From Trichosphaerium sp. ATCC 40318 (Eukaryota > Discosea > Flabellinia > Trichosidae): 64,000 nucleotides of DNA. Positions within the stretch are counted from its first letter, which is position 1. Every line of letters begins with the position of its first letter. Under the pieces are notes generated by a model. It had not been told where the DNA came from. It made no database searches and saw nothing but the letters and a program-made list of their open reading frames with translations. The stretch lies in contig JALMLS010000466.1 of assembly GCA_038496445.1 (NCBI GenBank), positions 496,001-560,000 on the forward strand. Reading direction: 5' to 3'. Below, piece by piece: positions 12,996 to 23,764 of this stretch. The translations under genes and the position numbers were made by a program.

Positions 12996-14404
12996 ATGAT
13001 CCGCACACTGATTGTTATTATCATATCTTCTACTATAGTACTTGCTGCTCACTTCTGTGGAAGAGTGTACGAATGCGACGAAGGATGTAATACGTGCGCT
13101 AAGCAAGACAATTTCGTTGACTATGATTTTGGATGTTCAAATACGCCCAGTGGATGGCTAGACCATGAATGGAACGATACAGATATTCTAACGTACCTAT
13201 ACGACTCAGTTAATTGTACTGGACCAAGAACATTATTCATACGCCTTACCCTCAATTTCTGCACTAAAACATACATGGAGACAACCTACCATAAAATTAT
13301 ATGTTCTGGACAGAATAGACCACCTTTGCCTCCTTTTACTCTTCCACCTATTAGAGAACAAGTTCCTACCTCCTCTCCCACAGAAGAACCGACTGTGGAG
13401 CCAACAGAAGCGCCAACAGAACCACCAACGGAGCGTTGCCTTCAGAATGCTTCATGCCGGTTGGTGACACGTGTAATTGGTACCGCGATTGTTTGGAGAA
13501 AGCACATAATTGTGAAGGCACTGCAGATGACTATGCCATACGTTACGCTGAGAAATTTTGCAACCTTTACGAACAAAACTACGACAACTTTCCAGATGCT
13601 GGAAAAGCGTGGATCAATAATGTGAGAAAATGCCTGCAAGACGCTATGGTGCCTTTGCTTCAGCCAGAAAAATCGACGTGGACTTGCCATGCTATAAAGA
13701 CATTCGCATTTGAGTCTCACGCTCCTTGCTATTTGTATCCGGGTCCAGGAAATCCTGGCATTTGCAGCATAAGCTTGGTGACCAGTTTCTTAGAAGTTTT
13801 GAAAACAATACGCCCTGCTCTTTACACTGACCTGGTCGCAACAGCTTCTCAAATGCTTCAAGTCAGTCTTACATGTATAGGTGATACAACTGCAAATGCA
13901 GCGGAATTCACTTGGTTAAGTGTAGTAGAGATTGGTGTTAGTGTCAAAGATTTCTTTAACTTTAAGCGCTCACTTGAGCGTACAGTTGAGTTTGACTCTG
14001 AAGCGGCTGTACAAATCGTAGATTCTATTGCCTCACAAGCCAGTTTGGATGACACCAAAGTCCTTCTTATTGGTGTACCTTCGGCATCTAACAACGACGA
14101 CTCAGAACTACTTGTTTCGATGATAGTGGCTGACAATACTTTTCTTAATAGTAATGTCACCACTAACGTAACAGATGTTGCGAGAACACTCGCGCAAAAG
14201 ATTGTGAATGGTGAGATAACTATCAACTTACGTAATCAATCAGTACCTTGGTCATCAGTGCGTCTTTGCAAAGATGGAAATTGCACTATGAGTCATGAGG
14301 ATTTTGAAGCACCTACAGTATCTACCCCTACTTCTCATGCAATTGAGACATGGGTTTTCTTCCCAGTACTATTGCTTGTAATGGTTATATTCTCTCAACT
14401 TTAA
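12996..14404 (+). CDS. Cys-rich, PTE-repeat surface glycoprotein with apparent frameshift
   Basis: Starts with a signal peptide (MIRTLIVIIISSTIVLAAHF). A Cys-rich domain of about 90 residues comes next, then a Pro/Thr/Glu linker (PTEEPTVEPTEAPTEPPTE, about 13380-13430), then a second Cys-rich domain beginning ECFMPVGDTCNWYRDCLE. That second domain continues YAEKFCNLYEQNY and VRKCLQDAMVPLL; the spacing of these blocks resembles stanniocalcin-like secreted domains seen in other eukaryotes, a tentative link. Several N-x-S/T sites precede a hydrophobic C-terminus (WVFFPVLLLVMVIFSQL), which could be a GPI-anchor signal or a membrane helix. The linker and second domain are in different frames: the switch lies at about 13432-13442, equals one missing base, and no GT-AG intron of suitable length repairs it. 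This is either a sequencing indel or a real mutation. Confidence 0.72.
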
Positions 14405-14944
14405 ATAAACATAAGATTCCTCAATTATTTTGGTTTCACCTTTTTTTTCCCTTTTGAACAGTTCATTATGAGGCATTTTAAAGAGTTGTGGAGAAAAGTT
14501 AAGTTCTGTGCAAAAAAACGCGATTGTGTTATTATCTCATTCTTACCTTACAATGACATGCTCGGTAGATATATACTTAATAAAACTCCATTGCAGCACA
14601 AGATTCAATTGGATAAGTAAATCATTGGATAGAAGTGAATTCAACGGAGTAAAAAAGTGCATAATACACGTGCTCAAATTATTTATTTTCTTACAAGCAT
14701 ATCTATAGGTGTCCTATGAGTTCAAAGGTAAACCCGAGAATGTGTTACAACTGCAGCATTTTCATGCACAATTGCCAGTCAGCGTTTTTGACAAAGAAAA
14801 ATCAGAAAGTAGCAACAATCAGTATTATGTGTTAGGGCCTAGCTTTACGTATACATGCTGATGCAAAAGGAGGTGGTACAAATAGCAGACTACTGGATAC
14901 ATGCAAACTTAAGTTTAAAGAATAGACAAACCCACTGTCATCAA

Positions 14945-15963
14945 TTAGTAATTGCAAAAAGTAGCTTTCAATGCTTTGACTCCTTGCTCTGTTACTGCAG
15001 TATCATAAGCGCGAATATCATAAACACCTGTAAGTACTTTGATGCCTTCATCAGTTATTGAAGTACCACAAAGGTCAATAGTATGAACTCCCTTAAGAGC
15101 TTTAACACCTTCATCAGTTACTGAAGTATAACTGAGGTCAATAGTATGAACGCCAGCAAGTGTTTTGATGCCTTCATCTGTTATATTCTCACACTTGAAG
15201 AGGCGTATCCTATGAACTCCAGCAAGTGCTTTAATGCCTTCATCAGTTACTGAAGTGGTGTTTAGGATAATAGTATGAACTCCAGCAAGTGCTTTGATGC
15301 CCTCATCTGTTATGTTCTCGCATTGAGTAAGGGATATATCATAAACACCCTTCAGTGCTTTGATGCCTTCATCAGTTACTAAAGTGCTACCCAGACGAAT
15401 AGTATGAACTCCAGCAAGTGCTTTAATGCCTTCATCAGTTACTGAAGTACCATGGAGGCAAATAGTATGAACTCCCGCAAGTGCTTTAATGCCTTCATCT
15501 GTTATGTTCTCGCATTGAGTAAGGGATATGTCATAAACACCCTTCAGTGCTTTGATGCCTTCATCAGTTACTAAAGTGCTACCCAGACGAATAGTATGAA
15601 CTCCAGCAAGTGTTTTAATACCTTTGTCAGTAACTGAATAGCCTTCAATGTAATAGTCTGTACTCCTGCAAATTGTTTGATAACATTATCATTAGAAACA
15701 CGTTTGTTGATACTGATTTTGGTGTGTTGAAGAATACCAGCATGTTTTACAGCCGATTTTGCTTGAGCTAACGTGTTAATTGTTATAGCGTGGTATCCAA
15801 TAATGTCATGAACGATAGAAGCAATGAAATGGCATGTTTGGCAAGCTTTAAATCGAGATTTGGTTGTTTGACGCAAGATATCTGCTATAATCTCTGTAGG
15901 AAGCTCTAACAAACTTATACTGGTTGTACTGTTGATTTTACAACTCTTTGACGTGGAGCGCAT
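14945..15963 (-). CDS. F-box protein with Cys-containing-type leucine-rich repeats
   Basis: Begins MRSTSKSCKINSTTSISLLE at 15963. An F-box follows at about residues 18-55 (LLELPTEIIADILRQTTKSR then FKACQTCHFIASIV). From about 15,650 down to 14,950 there are at least ten leucine-rich repeats of 21-22 residues with the consensus AGVHTIxLxxTxVTDEGIKAL, all in one frame with spacing of 63 or 66 bp. These resemble the AMN1/FBXL short-LRR class, so the likely role is substrate recognition for an SCF ubiquitin ligase. The first exon frame and the repeat frame differ; a 44 bp intron with a GTGTTT donor near 15,690 and a TCTAATG branch-like string would join them, otherwise there is a one-base deletion near 15,645. 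The protein ends ATFCNY-stop at 14945-14947. Confidence 0.8.
15270..15622. repeat. Recent internal duplication in the LRR array (192 bp period)
   Basis: Bases about 15270-15430 and 15462-15622 align at an offset of 192 bp with only a handful of differences, including long identical runs. The offset equals three LRR units (66+63+63 bp), so a three-repeat block was copied in frame. The other repeats in the array are clearly more diverged. Confidence 0.85.
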
Positions 15964-16560
15964 ATTAATGGGTTTGCACTACTTTTTGAGAAGAGCTACG
16001 ATTGACTAAAAAATGTGCTGTTTTCTGCAAAAATATTGTACAAAAGGATTCCAAAAGAACAGATTTCGAAGAAATACAACATGCCGCCAAATTTCGCGAA
16101 ATGTAGTGCAAACCCCTTATGTGGGAGGTTTATATCCAAGGAGTACGGAAGAGGAGTGGTTATCTTATTTATTCCCGTGAGATAGTGATCTCCGGACGGT
16201 GTACAATCAAGGAATCACGTGTTCGGAGGTGTTACATTTTTCACTCTTACAAATACTGTATAATATCGCGGACGGCACACAGAACGAAAGTGTAGATACT
16301 GATCCCTTCAGACACTCAAATTACATGTAAAGACTAGCCAAGAGCCTGTTTAAACGTCCAGTTTTAACACAATAAGACCATATACACAATAAACAACTTC
16401 TTTTGTGCTAATTTATCGTCACGACCAACCTTCCACCGTGGTTTTACAGATATTAGTTTAGCCCAGGAACACGAAATATCGATGTGAAGACTGATTGACT
16501 TCAAACTAGACGTAGTTGGTTTCAAACACAGTTAACTTTGTACATTACTCATTAATAATT
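15964..16560. other. Intergenic region upstream of the F-box gene
   Basis: About 600 bp between two minus-strand genes. It must hold the 3' end of the nuclease-like gene and the promoter of the F-box gene. No open frame, repeat or RNA-like structure stood out. Confidence 0.5.
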
Positions 16561-18280
16561 TTATTGTATCTCCACGCCATTCACTGGTTGTTTAGGAATC
16601 ATGAGAGTTGCCCTCTCGTAATCTATCCCAGGTTTTTCTATAAGAGGTGTACCTTCATTTGTGTCAACAGAAGGATGTAATAAGATATCTGGTGCATAAT
16701 GCTTAATAGTTGCAATAACTGATTCAACATCAAGTTTCCACCAATAAGGGATTGGTATAATTCTTATACCTACATAAACGTCGTAAATATAACATCCGGT
16801 ATTTAGATTTAATAGTTACCTTGTCTGTTGCATTCCTCTGCTTTTAAAACATCATGAGAACTTCTCAACAAAGTGGTTCCAAAAAGACTTGGTGAGTCTT
16901 TAAAGTGTTGTTCTCCTTGATACTCAAATGCAAGAGAAAAGTGAGGTACGTATATATCCATGGATAATATGACACGTTTTGTTTGAAAGTAGTACTCTTC
17001 AATGACATCATAACCACTAAATATATTCTTGACACATTGAAATAGATACCATTGCTTTGATCTCTTACTAGTATCACATTTTGAAAAAATATCAAAAGCT
17101 AAGGGAGAGCTTGGGTAACGATATTGTAGCATATCTATCACCTTACGTGTAGATACACTAGTTCCAATACCAAGGCTATTGATTGATACACGGTACCTAA
17201 TAACTCATAAGAAGATAGATTAGTAAAAACAAAACCATACCATAGCCCAAGATTCTCAATATTGAAGTTAGATTCTACAGAAGCCAAAAAACGTGACACG
17301 TTGTTGATATCTTCCCAATATTCGCTCTTTTGCATACTACACTAATTAGCTTTTTTGAAACTACAATTAAACACTCACTCTTCAGGCCATGGATGAGTTG
17401 GGTAGAGAGCCTGTAATGTATCACTCAGTGAGCCATAATATCTTAGATAAATTAGCAATATTACAGTTAGACTTCCTTACTTTTTGATTATATATCTACA
17501 ACGGGACCGAATAATACCAGGTTTGATCGTCAACCATTCATCTAGTTCCTTGACACCAATACGATGTGCCATATTGTTGAAATACGTACGATGCTGTCCT
17601 ATCGTAGTGTGCGAAGCAGGTATAAGGGTATTGAGTTTTGGGTTTGTTGATGGCAGTCGCATGTGCCGAGAACGGTGCTTCCAGGCTATAGTTGGATATA
17701 GCTCTTTTATCGTTTTATCCAATGAGGATTTTGTAAGTTTTATCGGTGACGCCTTTGAGAAAGCGTTCCAAGATACCCAGGACCTACACTAGCAATGTCA
17801 GTATTGGGGTTTTTTCAGACTTCACGTGCCAATCCTGTACTACTTTAACATTTAAATCTTCTGCAACACTCTCAAACTGTTTTCTCATATGTTCTTTATC
17901 ATCCCAATACTTTGCTGGAACGCGCCTGAATCACTTCAGAAAAGCTGTCAAACCACAACAATGACTTACCCGAATCTCCATGGTTCCCAGTTAAACCGTG
18001 GAAACACAGTTTGAAGAAGACTGCCAAGCGATGAGTTATATCTGGAAGCAATGTCAGCGAACACAAACGCGAAACCATGTTGGTACCTGTTCATCACGTG
18101 TCTGCCGTGCTTATTAAACGCGATTGATGACACTTCATACCAATCTTCTAGCGTTTTAACAACAAGTTGCTTCCCAATTCTATTCACCCATGTTTTTTCG
18201 TTCTCTAGCAACACTGCATGCTTAAAATGTCTCTTGGGTACACGCTTGCGCGGTTTGGTAAAAAAATGCTTCAATTGCAT
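16561..18280 (-). CDS. Tandem W-repeat protein with C-terminal PD-(D/E)XK-like nuclease domain
   Basis: Starts MQLKHFFTKPRKRVPKRHFK at 18280. At least three copies of a roughly 85-residue unit follow, each with a leading helix (KTWVNRIGKQLVVKTL), an aromatic core (EDWYEV), a middle like SSLGSLLQTVFP, and a closing F-N-W-E-P-W-R-F. Other closings read LYPTIAW and SLSDTLQALYPTHPWPEE. The last part (about 17,060-16,565) differs: ILSMDIYVPHFSLAFEYQGE followed by a Lys/Glu/Cys helix (HDVLKAEECNRQ), then GIRIIPIPYWW. The spacing D-x9-E-x-Q and the I-P-x-x-W-W strand are what I associate with VSR/DUF559-like PD-(D/E)XK endonuclease folds. Six short introns (37-53 bp) restore a single frame; the clearest runs GTATGG to TTATTAG at about 17,200-17,243. 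The N-terminus is basic, so an organelle or nuclear target is possible. Function unknown; a DNA- or RNA-directed enzyme is inferred. Confidence 0.68.
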
Positions 18281-18532
18281 GCATTATTCTCTTTTCTGCT
18301 AAATTACAGACACCAACCAAAGCTGTCTCGCTTTGCAATATGTATTTAACGAAATCTTGACCCACATAGTACTACAGCGTCAATTTATTTGTTTTAGGCT
18401 CAAAATTTTTTTTACAAGGGCTGAAGATTGTCATTGTTCGTTTTAAAGTTTGTCATTATGATTCAAAGGTTACTAAAGTATTTACATGTGTTATTATCCT
18501 TTTTTTTGGTTTATAAACCCACCATTGATTCA

Positions 18533-20265
18533 TTAAGTGTCATTTTTTGGTACGGGTTCAATTTCACTTTCAGGGTTTTGTTGTTCAGATTTAACTTCTT
18601 GTTGTTCTGACTGTTGTACATCTGGGACGAGAGACAAATTGTCAATCTCTTTTTCTAAAGAAGCTTCCTTCTTACGCCTTAAAAAAAGCTTATAAGCAAA
18701 GACATACATTAAAAACCGTTTTGTAGACTCACTTTTGTCTTTCCTTCAATCGTTCATAACGTCTACAATTTGTAGGAAGTTCAAATCGGCATAGGGGACA
18801 GCTATTATGCTAATACATCAGTTAGTAAGCGAGCTCATAGATAACTCTAGAAATACCACTACACATACCTTTCGTAGCCATGGTTGAATACACTCTTTGC
18901 AGAACGAATGTTTGCAAGGTAAAAGAAGAATTTCATCGCCCTTTTGAATGGTTAGGTAAGTAAAGGTACTCTACAAAAAAATCTACGTACCTCTGAGAAA
19001 GAGCTCAAGCATACACAACAATCACCACCCATTAGTGCATGATCATGTGTAAGAATAATAGTTGGAAGATTTTCTACTGCTTTTGGGTCTGCAGGTGGTT
19101 TACGTTTAAATCGTTGATTGTTAATAGGATCTAGGATAGGCGCAAACAACCTAAAAGCAAAATTTAGCCAAAACAAGAACAGAAAACAGAAAACGAAAAG
19201 AGACAATTTGGCGGCATTTTTAGAGTTTTCAGATAAAAAGATGCCGCAAAAAAAGAGGAATAAGGGAGAAAATTTCTTACGTATCAACAGCGTCATCAAT
19301 AGCTGTTGTAGCGCTATGCAATCGTCGTCCAAGCGAATTAAATACACGACCAATGGTAATCGGGTTAGGTTGTGGTGTTTCTCCATCTTCATTTGCTTCG
19401 TTATCGGGCTCTTGTGTATTGTTTGGCGCAGCATCGCTAGGTTGCGCTGTATTCTCTGTTTCTTCATCGTCAGATGGCACTTGCACCTGGTTTTAGCGTT
19501 AGCATTCATATTTAAAGAAATACTATTTTGTACCCACGAAGCTGAATCAGAGAGACTTGGGCGGTTTGAGTCAAGTGGCGGATAAAGCGGCATTGTTGGT
19601 GCCGGTTTGGGTGCTGGTTTTGTCGCGTGATTTTGTAGATCCTGCGCTCGAGGTCCAGAAGCTGTACCTTGTACTGACGGCGAAGGGTAGGCCGATCTAC
19701 TTTGTTGAGGCGTCACAGGATTGAATTGGTTGTTTGTTATTGGTCGCGAATTAACGTGTTGTGGCTGATGATATGGTGGTTGGTGTGTGTATGTAGGTGA
19801 ATATGCAGGGGTTGGATGTTGATGGTATTGCGGTTGAGGAGTATTATATGGTGGAGGGTATGAAGTCGGGTAAGCTCCTGGGTACACGTAACTTTGCGTT
19901 TGTACAGGTGTAGGATGTAGTTGTGTTTGATAAGTGGAATTATACGATGTTTGCGTAACTGCTTGAGGAGCGCTGTTTGTTGTTGTTGGCGGCTGAAACC
20001 TGGCGTCAGGTTGACGTATGGCTCTCGCGTATATTTGGTTAATGGAAGGAGGGCTCAAAACCGGTTGGGAGTGTGTATGAGTAGGCGCTGGCGGTGCTAC
20101 ATTGTAATTTTGTCGTGGCGCGTGTTGCGTTTGTCTTTCATGTACTTCTTCGATGAAATACGAAAAGCAGGTGCTACAGCTTGGGCCAGCTTGAGTTTGA
20201 TTTGCTGGTACTAACTTTGAGCAACGATGGCACCAATAGCGATGCCTTAGGCCACTGTTTTGCAT
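18533..20265 (-). CDS. RNF126/RNF115-type E3 ubiquitin ligase (zinc ribbon + RING)
   Basis: Begins MQNSGLRHRYWCHRCSKLVP at 20265. The N-terminal CxxC...CxxC zinc ribbon (CHRCSKLV ... CSTC) is the zinc_ribbon_9 module of the RNF126/BCA2 group, which binds ubiquitin or client proteins. A long Pro/Gln/Tyr-rich disordered segment follows (about 19,600-20,150), then an acidic exon (VPSDDEETENTAQPSDAAP). The RING spans three exons: GDCCVCLSSFSE, then GDEILLLPCKHSFCKECIQP, then SCPLCRFELP. A 47 bp intron at about 19,487-19,533 (GTACAAA...CTAAC...CCAG) explains the frame change there. The second conserved His of RNF126-type RING-H2 is Cys here (HSFC), giving a C3HC4 pattern. The tail is charged (KERQK, then Glu-rich) and ends at 18533-18535. 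Confidence 0.88.
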
Positions 20266-20574
20266 GGGGTTGTTTCAAATGATGCTGTATACAAAGCTTT
20301 CCCAAATTTATGTAAAACATGAAAACTTAAGTTGGTAAGTCCGCATTCAGAGAAGACCCAAACTTTCATTCGAAGGCTAGCTGTGCAACGTTACCACATG
20401 CCATACAACAAAACTAACATCATTGTGACATTTTGACACGCAATGTATTTTTTAATTTTGGCAACTATTGTTTGGTACAAAGTACAAATACGGCAATGAT
20501 TATACGACTCCCATACTAACGAGCAAATCAACAAATTCTGTACGGCAAAAACTGTTAACAACAAAAAAAAAATA

Positions 20575-21366
20575 TCAACTCGCACCATTCCACTGTAATA
20601 ATCCGTCACCATCCTTATCGGCTTCTTTATAAGCTTCTCTGGCCTTAATCTCTTCAGCAGCAGTCCACGCGCTTGAGGAGACCTAAAATTCGATTTAGAT
20701 AAAAACAAGTAACTAATCCACTATTATACCATGCTCTCCCAGAAGATATTCCACTCGTGAATATCAATAGCACCTAAACAACGTAAATACACCTACTACC
20801 ACGTGGTATTACCGGAGTTGTCCGCATCAATTTTTCTAAACGCCTTTACAGCCTCTTGTACGCGCTTCAACTTCTCCAAGTTATCAAGGATATGAAATCT
20901 ATAACGTTTTAACCAAAAATTAAAGCTATCACAAAACCGCCCAGGCTAGCGTACTTATCGTGCTTTCTCCACCACGCTATGAACTCTTCAAAGTCAATAT
21001 GACCGTCCTAAAACGATATTTAATGGTGCACGATCAAACTTTTTATGTACCCCGTCTTTATCAATCTCCTTTACAGCAGCTATAGATTGGTCTTTAGTCA
21101 TCTGTGAATGTTAGGCCGTTAAACACAACGGAAGATAACGTACAAAGTACCCAAGATCATAACTAAGCTACAGGAGTGTTAGTGGCGTTCTTTGGTAAAT
21201 ATTCGCACCTCCAGAAATTCGGCAGGGTCTATTGTGCCACTATTGTCGGCGTCGTACTTGAGGAACAGACCTTTATCAGTAAGTTAAAAATGGCTACATC
21301 CATCAGCGTACTTTTAATGATAAATTTTGGCGCGTTAGGGTTAGATAATTGTCCTCCTGCTTGCAT
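20575..21366 (-). CDS. Four-EF-hand calcium-binding protein
   Basis: First exon MQAGGQLSNPNAPKFIIK at 21366 joins across a GTACGC intron to SLFLKYDADNSGTIDPAEFL. The four EF loops are DADNSGTIDPAEF, DKDGDGHIDFEEF (split by an intron after DKDG), DADNSGAIDIHEW (split after DADNSG) and DKDGDGLLQWNGA. Loops 1-3 have Asp/Asn at the usual coordinating positions and a Glu at position 12. The fourth, ending near the C-terminus, has Asn-Gly at the end instead of Glu, so it may bind calcium weakly. Size (about 165 residues) and arrangement resemble calmodulin-like proteins, but the linkers (W-W-R-K-H-D-K; W-N-I-F-W) are unlike calmodulin. Stop TGA at 20575-20577. Target unknown. Confidence 0.85.
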
Positions 21367-21461
21367 TGTTGCGGTTTATTTGTTGTGATACTAAGTTTAG
21401 CTAGAAAAATACGCCACTTAACCCCCAACAAACCCGACGCTTCGATCACTGTACGTCCACG

Positions 21462-23611
21462 ATGTCACGGTTTTGGCGTGATGCAATAGGCGTCGCTACT
21501 GGAGCTAGAATGGTTATAGACGCTGCAATAACTAGCAAAAGGTACGTGTAGCCATATGTAGCCATACGGTAGTGTGTTAAAGTGTATTATAGAACTTCGA
21601 GATGGACTCAGCATACAACAAAGCAAAACATACAAATACGCAAAGACCCATTGCCAGAAACGCGTAAAACACCACTTAGACCAAATAAAATAAAAATGAC
21701 TGAATCACCGAACTCAGTACGATGACGCCCATACAATATTCCGAATTAATGTTCTTAGCTTCAAGACAAAGCAGTACCACGCAAAGTGCCATCATCAAGA
21801 ACAATGCGTGCAATGCACGTAGGAGGTACGCTGACGTACGATCGAACAAATGTTAACATTAGCTGTAGGATTAATGGCAGGTATGGGAATGGGAGCAGTA
21901 TCCGAAATGGTGCGACGGAGCTTTGGTGGTGGAGAGCCTGACAGACCAGGTACTGAACTTTTTCAAAAAATGAGTGTAACGTATATAGCGGCTATGAATT
22001 CGAAAAACATGCAACGTATAACTGATACAATGTCGAGAATGCGTGGTGCAGCTTTAAAACTAGGACAAATGTTTTCTATGCAAGGTACACCAAGTGTTGT
22101 TTTAAAATGTGACACGTGTCACTAACATTTCCCTAGATGAAAATCTCGTTTCTCCAGCATTTGCACAAACCCTTGAACGGTATGAGTTGTATAAAGTACA
22201 TATAAATAACTCCATATTAGAGTACGGAATAATGCTGATTTCATGCCTTTTTTCCAAGTCGAGGTACATTACAAACATTGATATTTTGTGTTTTGACTTT
22301 GGGTTTTTGTAGGAAATTATGGTTAGAGATTTTGGAGAAAATTGGCGTGATAATTTTACGTCTTTTGAAGAATTACCTCTTGCAGCAGCTTCAATTGGTC
22401 AAGTACACAGTGCAGTATATAAAAACGGAGATAAAGTTGCTGTGAAAGTACAGTACCCAGGTAACAATCAAGCACTTAATGTGGCAGCATCTGACTCAGC
22501 TTAAGGAGTTCGAGAGAGTATTACTAGTGATATAGATAATATTGCTTCATTGTTGTCACTATCTTCCATGCTACCTAAAGGAGCACATATAAACAAGTCA
22601 CTAGCAAACGCAAAAAAAGAACTTACCTGGGAGTGTGATTATATTCGTGAAGGTAAATATCAACAACAGTTCAGAGAACTATTGGAAGATGAAGGTACCA
22701 ACCACAACGATTTGTACTACTAGTAAGAATACTAAATTTCATTGTTTTTTAGAAGTATTTAAAGTACCTAAACTCTATGGAGAAGCCAGTTCTGAATCTG
22801 TTATTACGTCAGAATTTATTCACGGTTTACCTGTTGATAAGCTTACTACATTGCCTCAAGAAGTTAGAGATTGGGTATGATTCATGCTATCATACTTGAT
22901 TTTAAGTCATGTTAGTACTAACTACGTTGATTAGGTAGGTTATAATATCTTAAAGCTGTGTTTGAAAGAGATCTTCCTATTCAACACAATGCAAACTGAT
23001 CCAAATTGGACTAATTTTTTTTACAATACAGAGACCAATCAGGTAATTATTCTTGCGTCTTTTATTCTTATATTTGTTAGATTGGATTACTAGACTTTGG
23101 TGCTAGTCGAGAATTCGATCCATCATTTATTGACACTTACTTTAAAGTCATAAAGGTACTTGTTAAGAAAGGCCTTTTTCTTTTACTTACTTTAGTACAG
23201 GCAGCTATAAACAGAGATAAAGAGTCAGTTATAAAACACTCCATTACGCTAGGATTCCTTACAGGCGAAGAAACAAAGATTATGAACGATGTAAGTGACG
23301 AGTTAAATAATATTTTGTTGAAGTTTAACATTTTTGAACAGGCTCACTGCGGTGCTGTTGTTGTGTTAGGCGATCCGTTTGCAACTGAAGGAAATTATGA
23401 TTTTGGGCAACAAACAGTTACTAAACAAGTAAAAGACTTGATACCAACAATGCTCAAGCATCGCTTGACACCTCCTCCAGAAGAGACATACTCATTGCAT
23501 AGAAAGTTATCTGGATGTTTCTTAATATGCTCAAAATTGAAGGCGAATATTCCTTGCAAAGACATGTGGTTGGACATTGTAGAGCAATACACAAGTAAAA
23601 ATAAAACATAG
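21462..23611 (+). CDS. COQ8: COQ8/ADCK (ABC1/UbiB) atypical kinase
   Basis: Start [20 protein letters not shown] at 21462. After a poorly conserved N-terminus come all UbiB signatures: the KxGQ motif in [16 protein letters not shown] (about 22041-22083), the Ala-rich loop [18 protein letters not shown] (about 22380-22432), the ATP lysine in VAVKVQYPG, an [14 protein letters not shown] hinge (about 22801-22850), and the DFG equivalent [13 protein letters not shown] (about 23085-23121). The exon structure is conventional for this locus: for example a 45 bp GTAAC...TTAAG intron interrupts [13 protein letters not shown]. In mitochondria COQ8 supports coenzyme Q biosynthesis as an ATPase; the KxGQ motif places this one in the COQ8A/B branch rather than other ADCKs. 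The C-terminus ends YTSKNKT-stop. Full length is about 520 residues. Confidence 0.93.
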
Positions 23612-23764
23612 TAAGAATTGTATACAATACCGTATGTTACAAGTTCATATTGTATTGACAAACAAGACACGACGCAACTCGCTACATAAATAACAAGGAA
23701 CAGCTGTGAATTACTCGAGTCACAGTCAAGTCTGGAGTATACACTTGGTCAACACTTCATAAGC

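Noticed and set aside
13322-13442. A small intron explaining the frame change in the surface glycoprotein
   Set aside because: All GT...AG pairs tried give the wrong phase (length modulo 3 of 0 or 1, not 2) or remove the conserved PTE linker.
14855-15061. A plus-strand 68-codon frame at the end of the LRR gene
   Set aside because: It overlaps the last LRR units of the minus-strand F-box gene and shows no motif.
17141-17335. A frameshift in the nuclease-like gene
   Set aside because: A 44 bp intron (GTATGG...TACTAAT...TTATTAG) restores a W-Y-R-V-S-I-N-S reading; the gene is intact here.
19487-19533. A frameshift in the RNF126-like gene
   Set aside because: A 47 bp intron with CTAAC branch site and CCAG acceptor resolves it.
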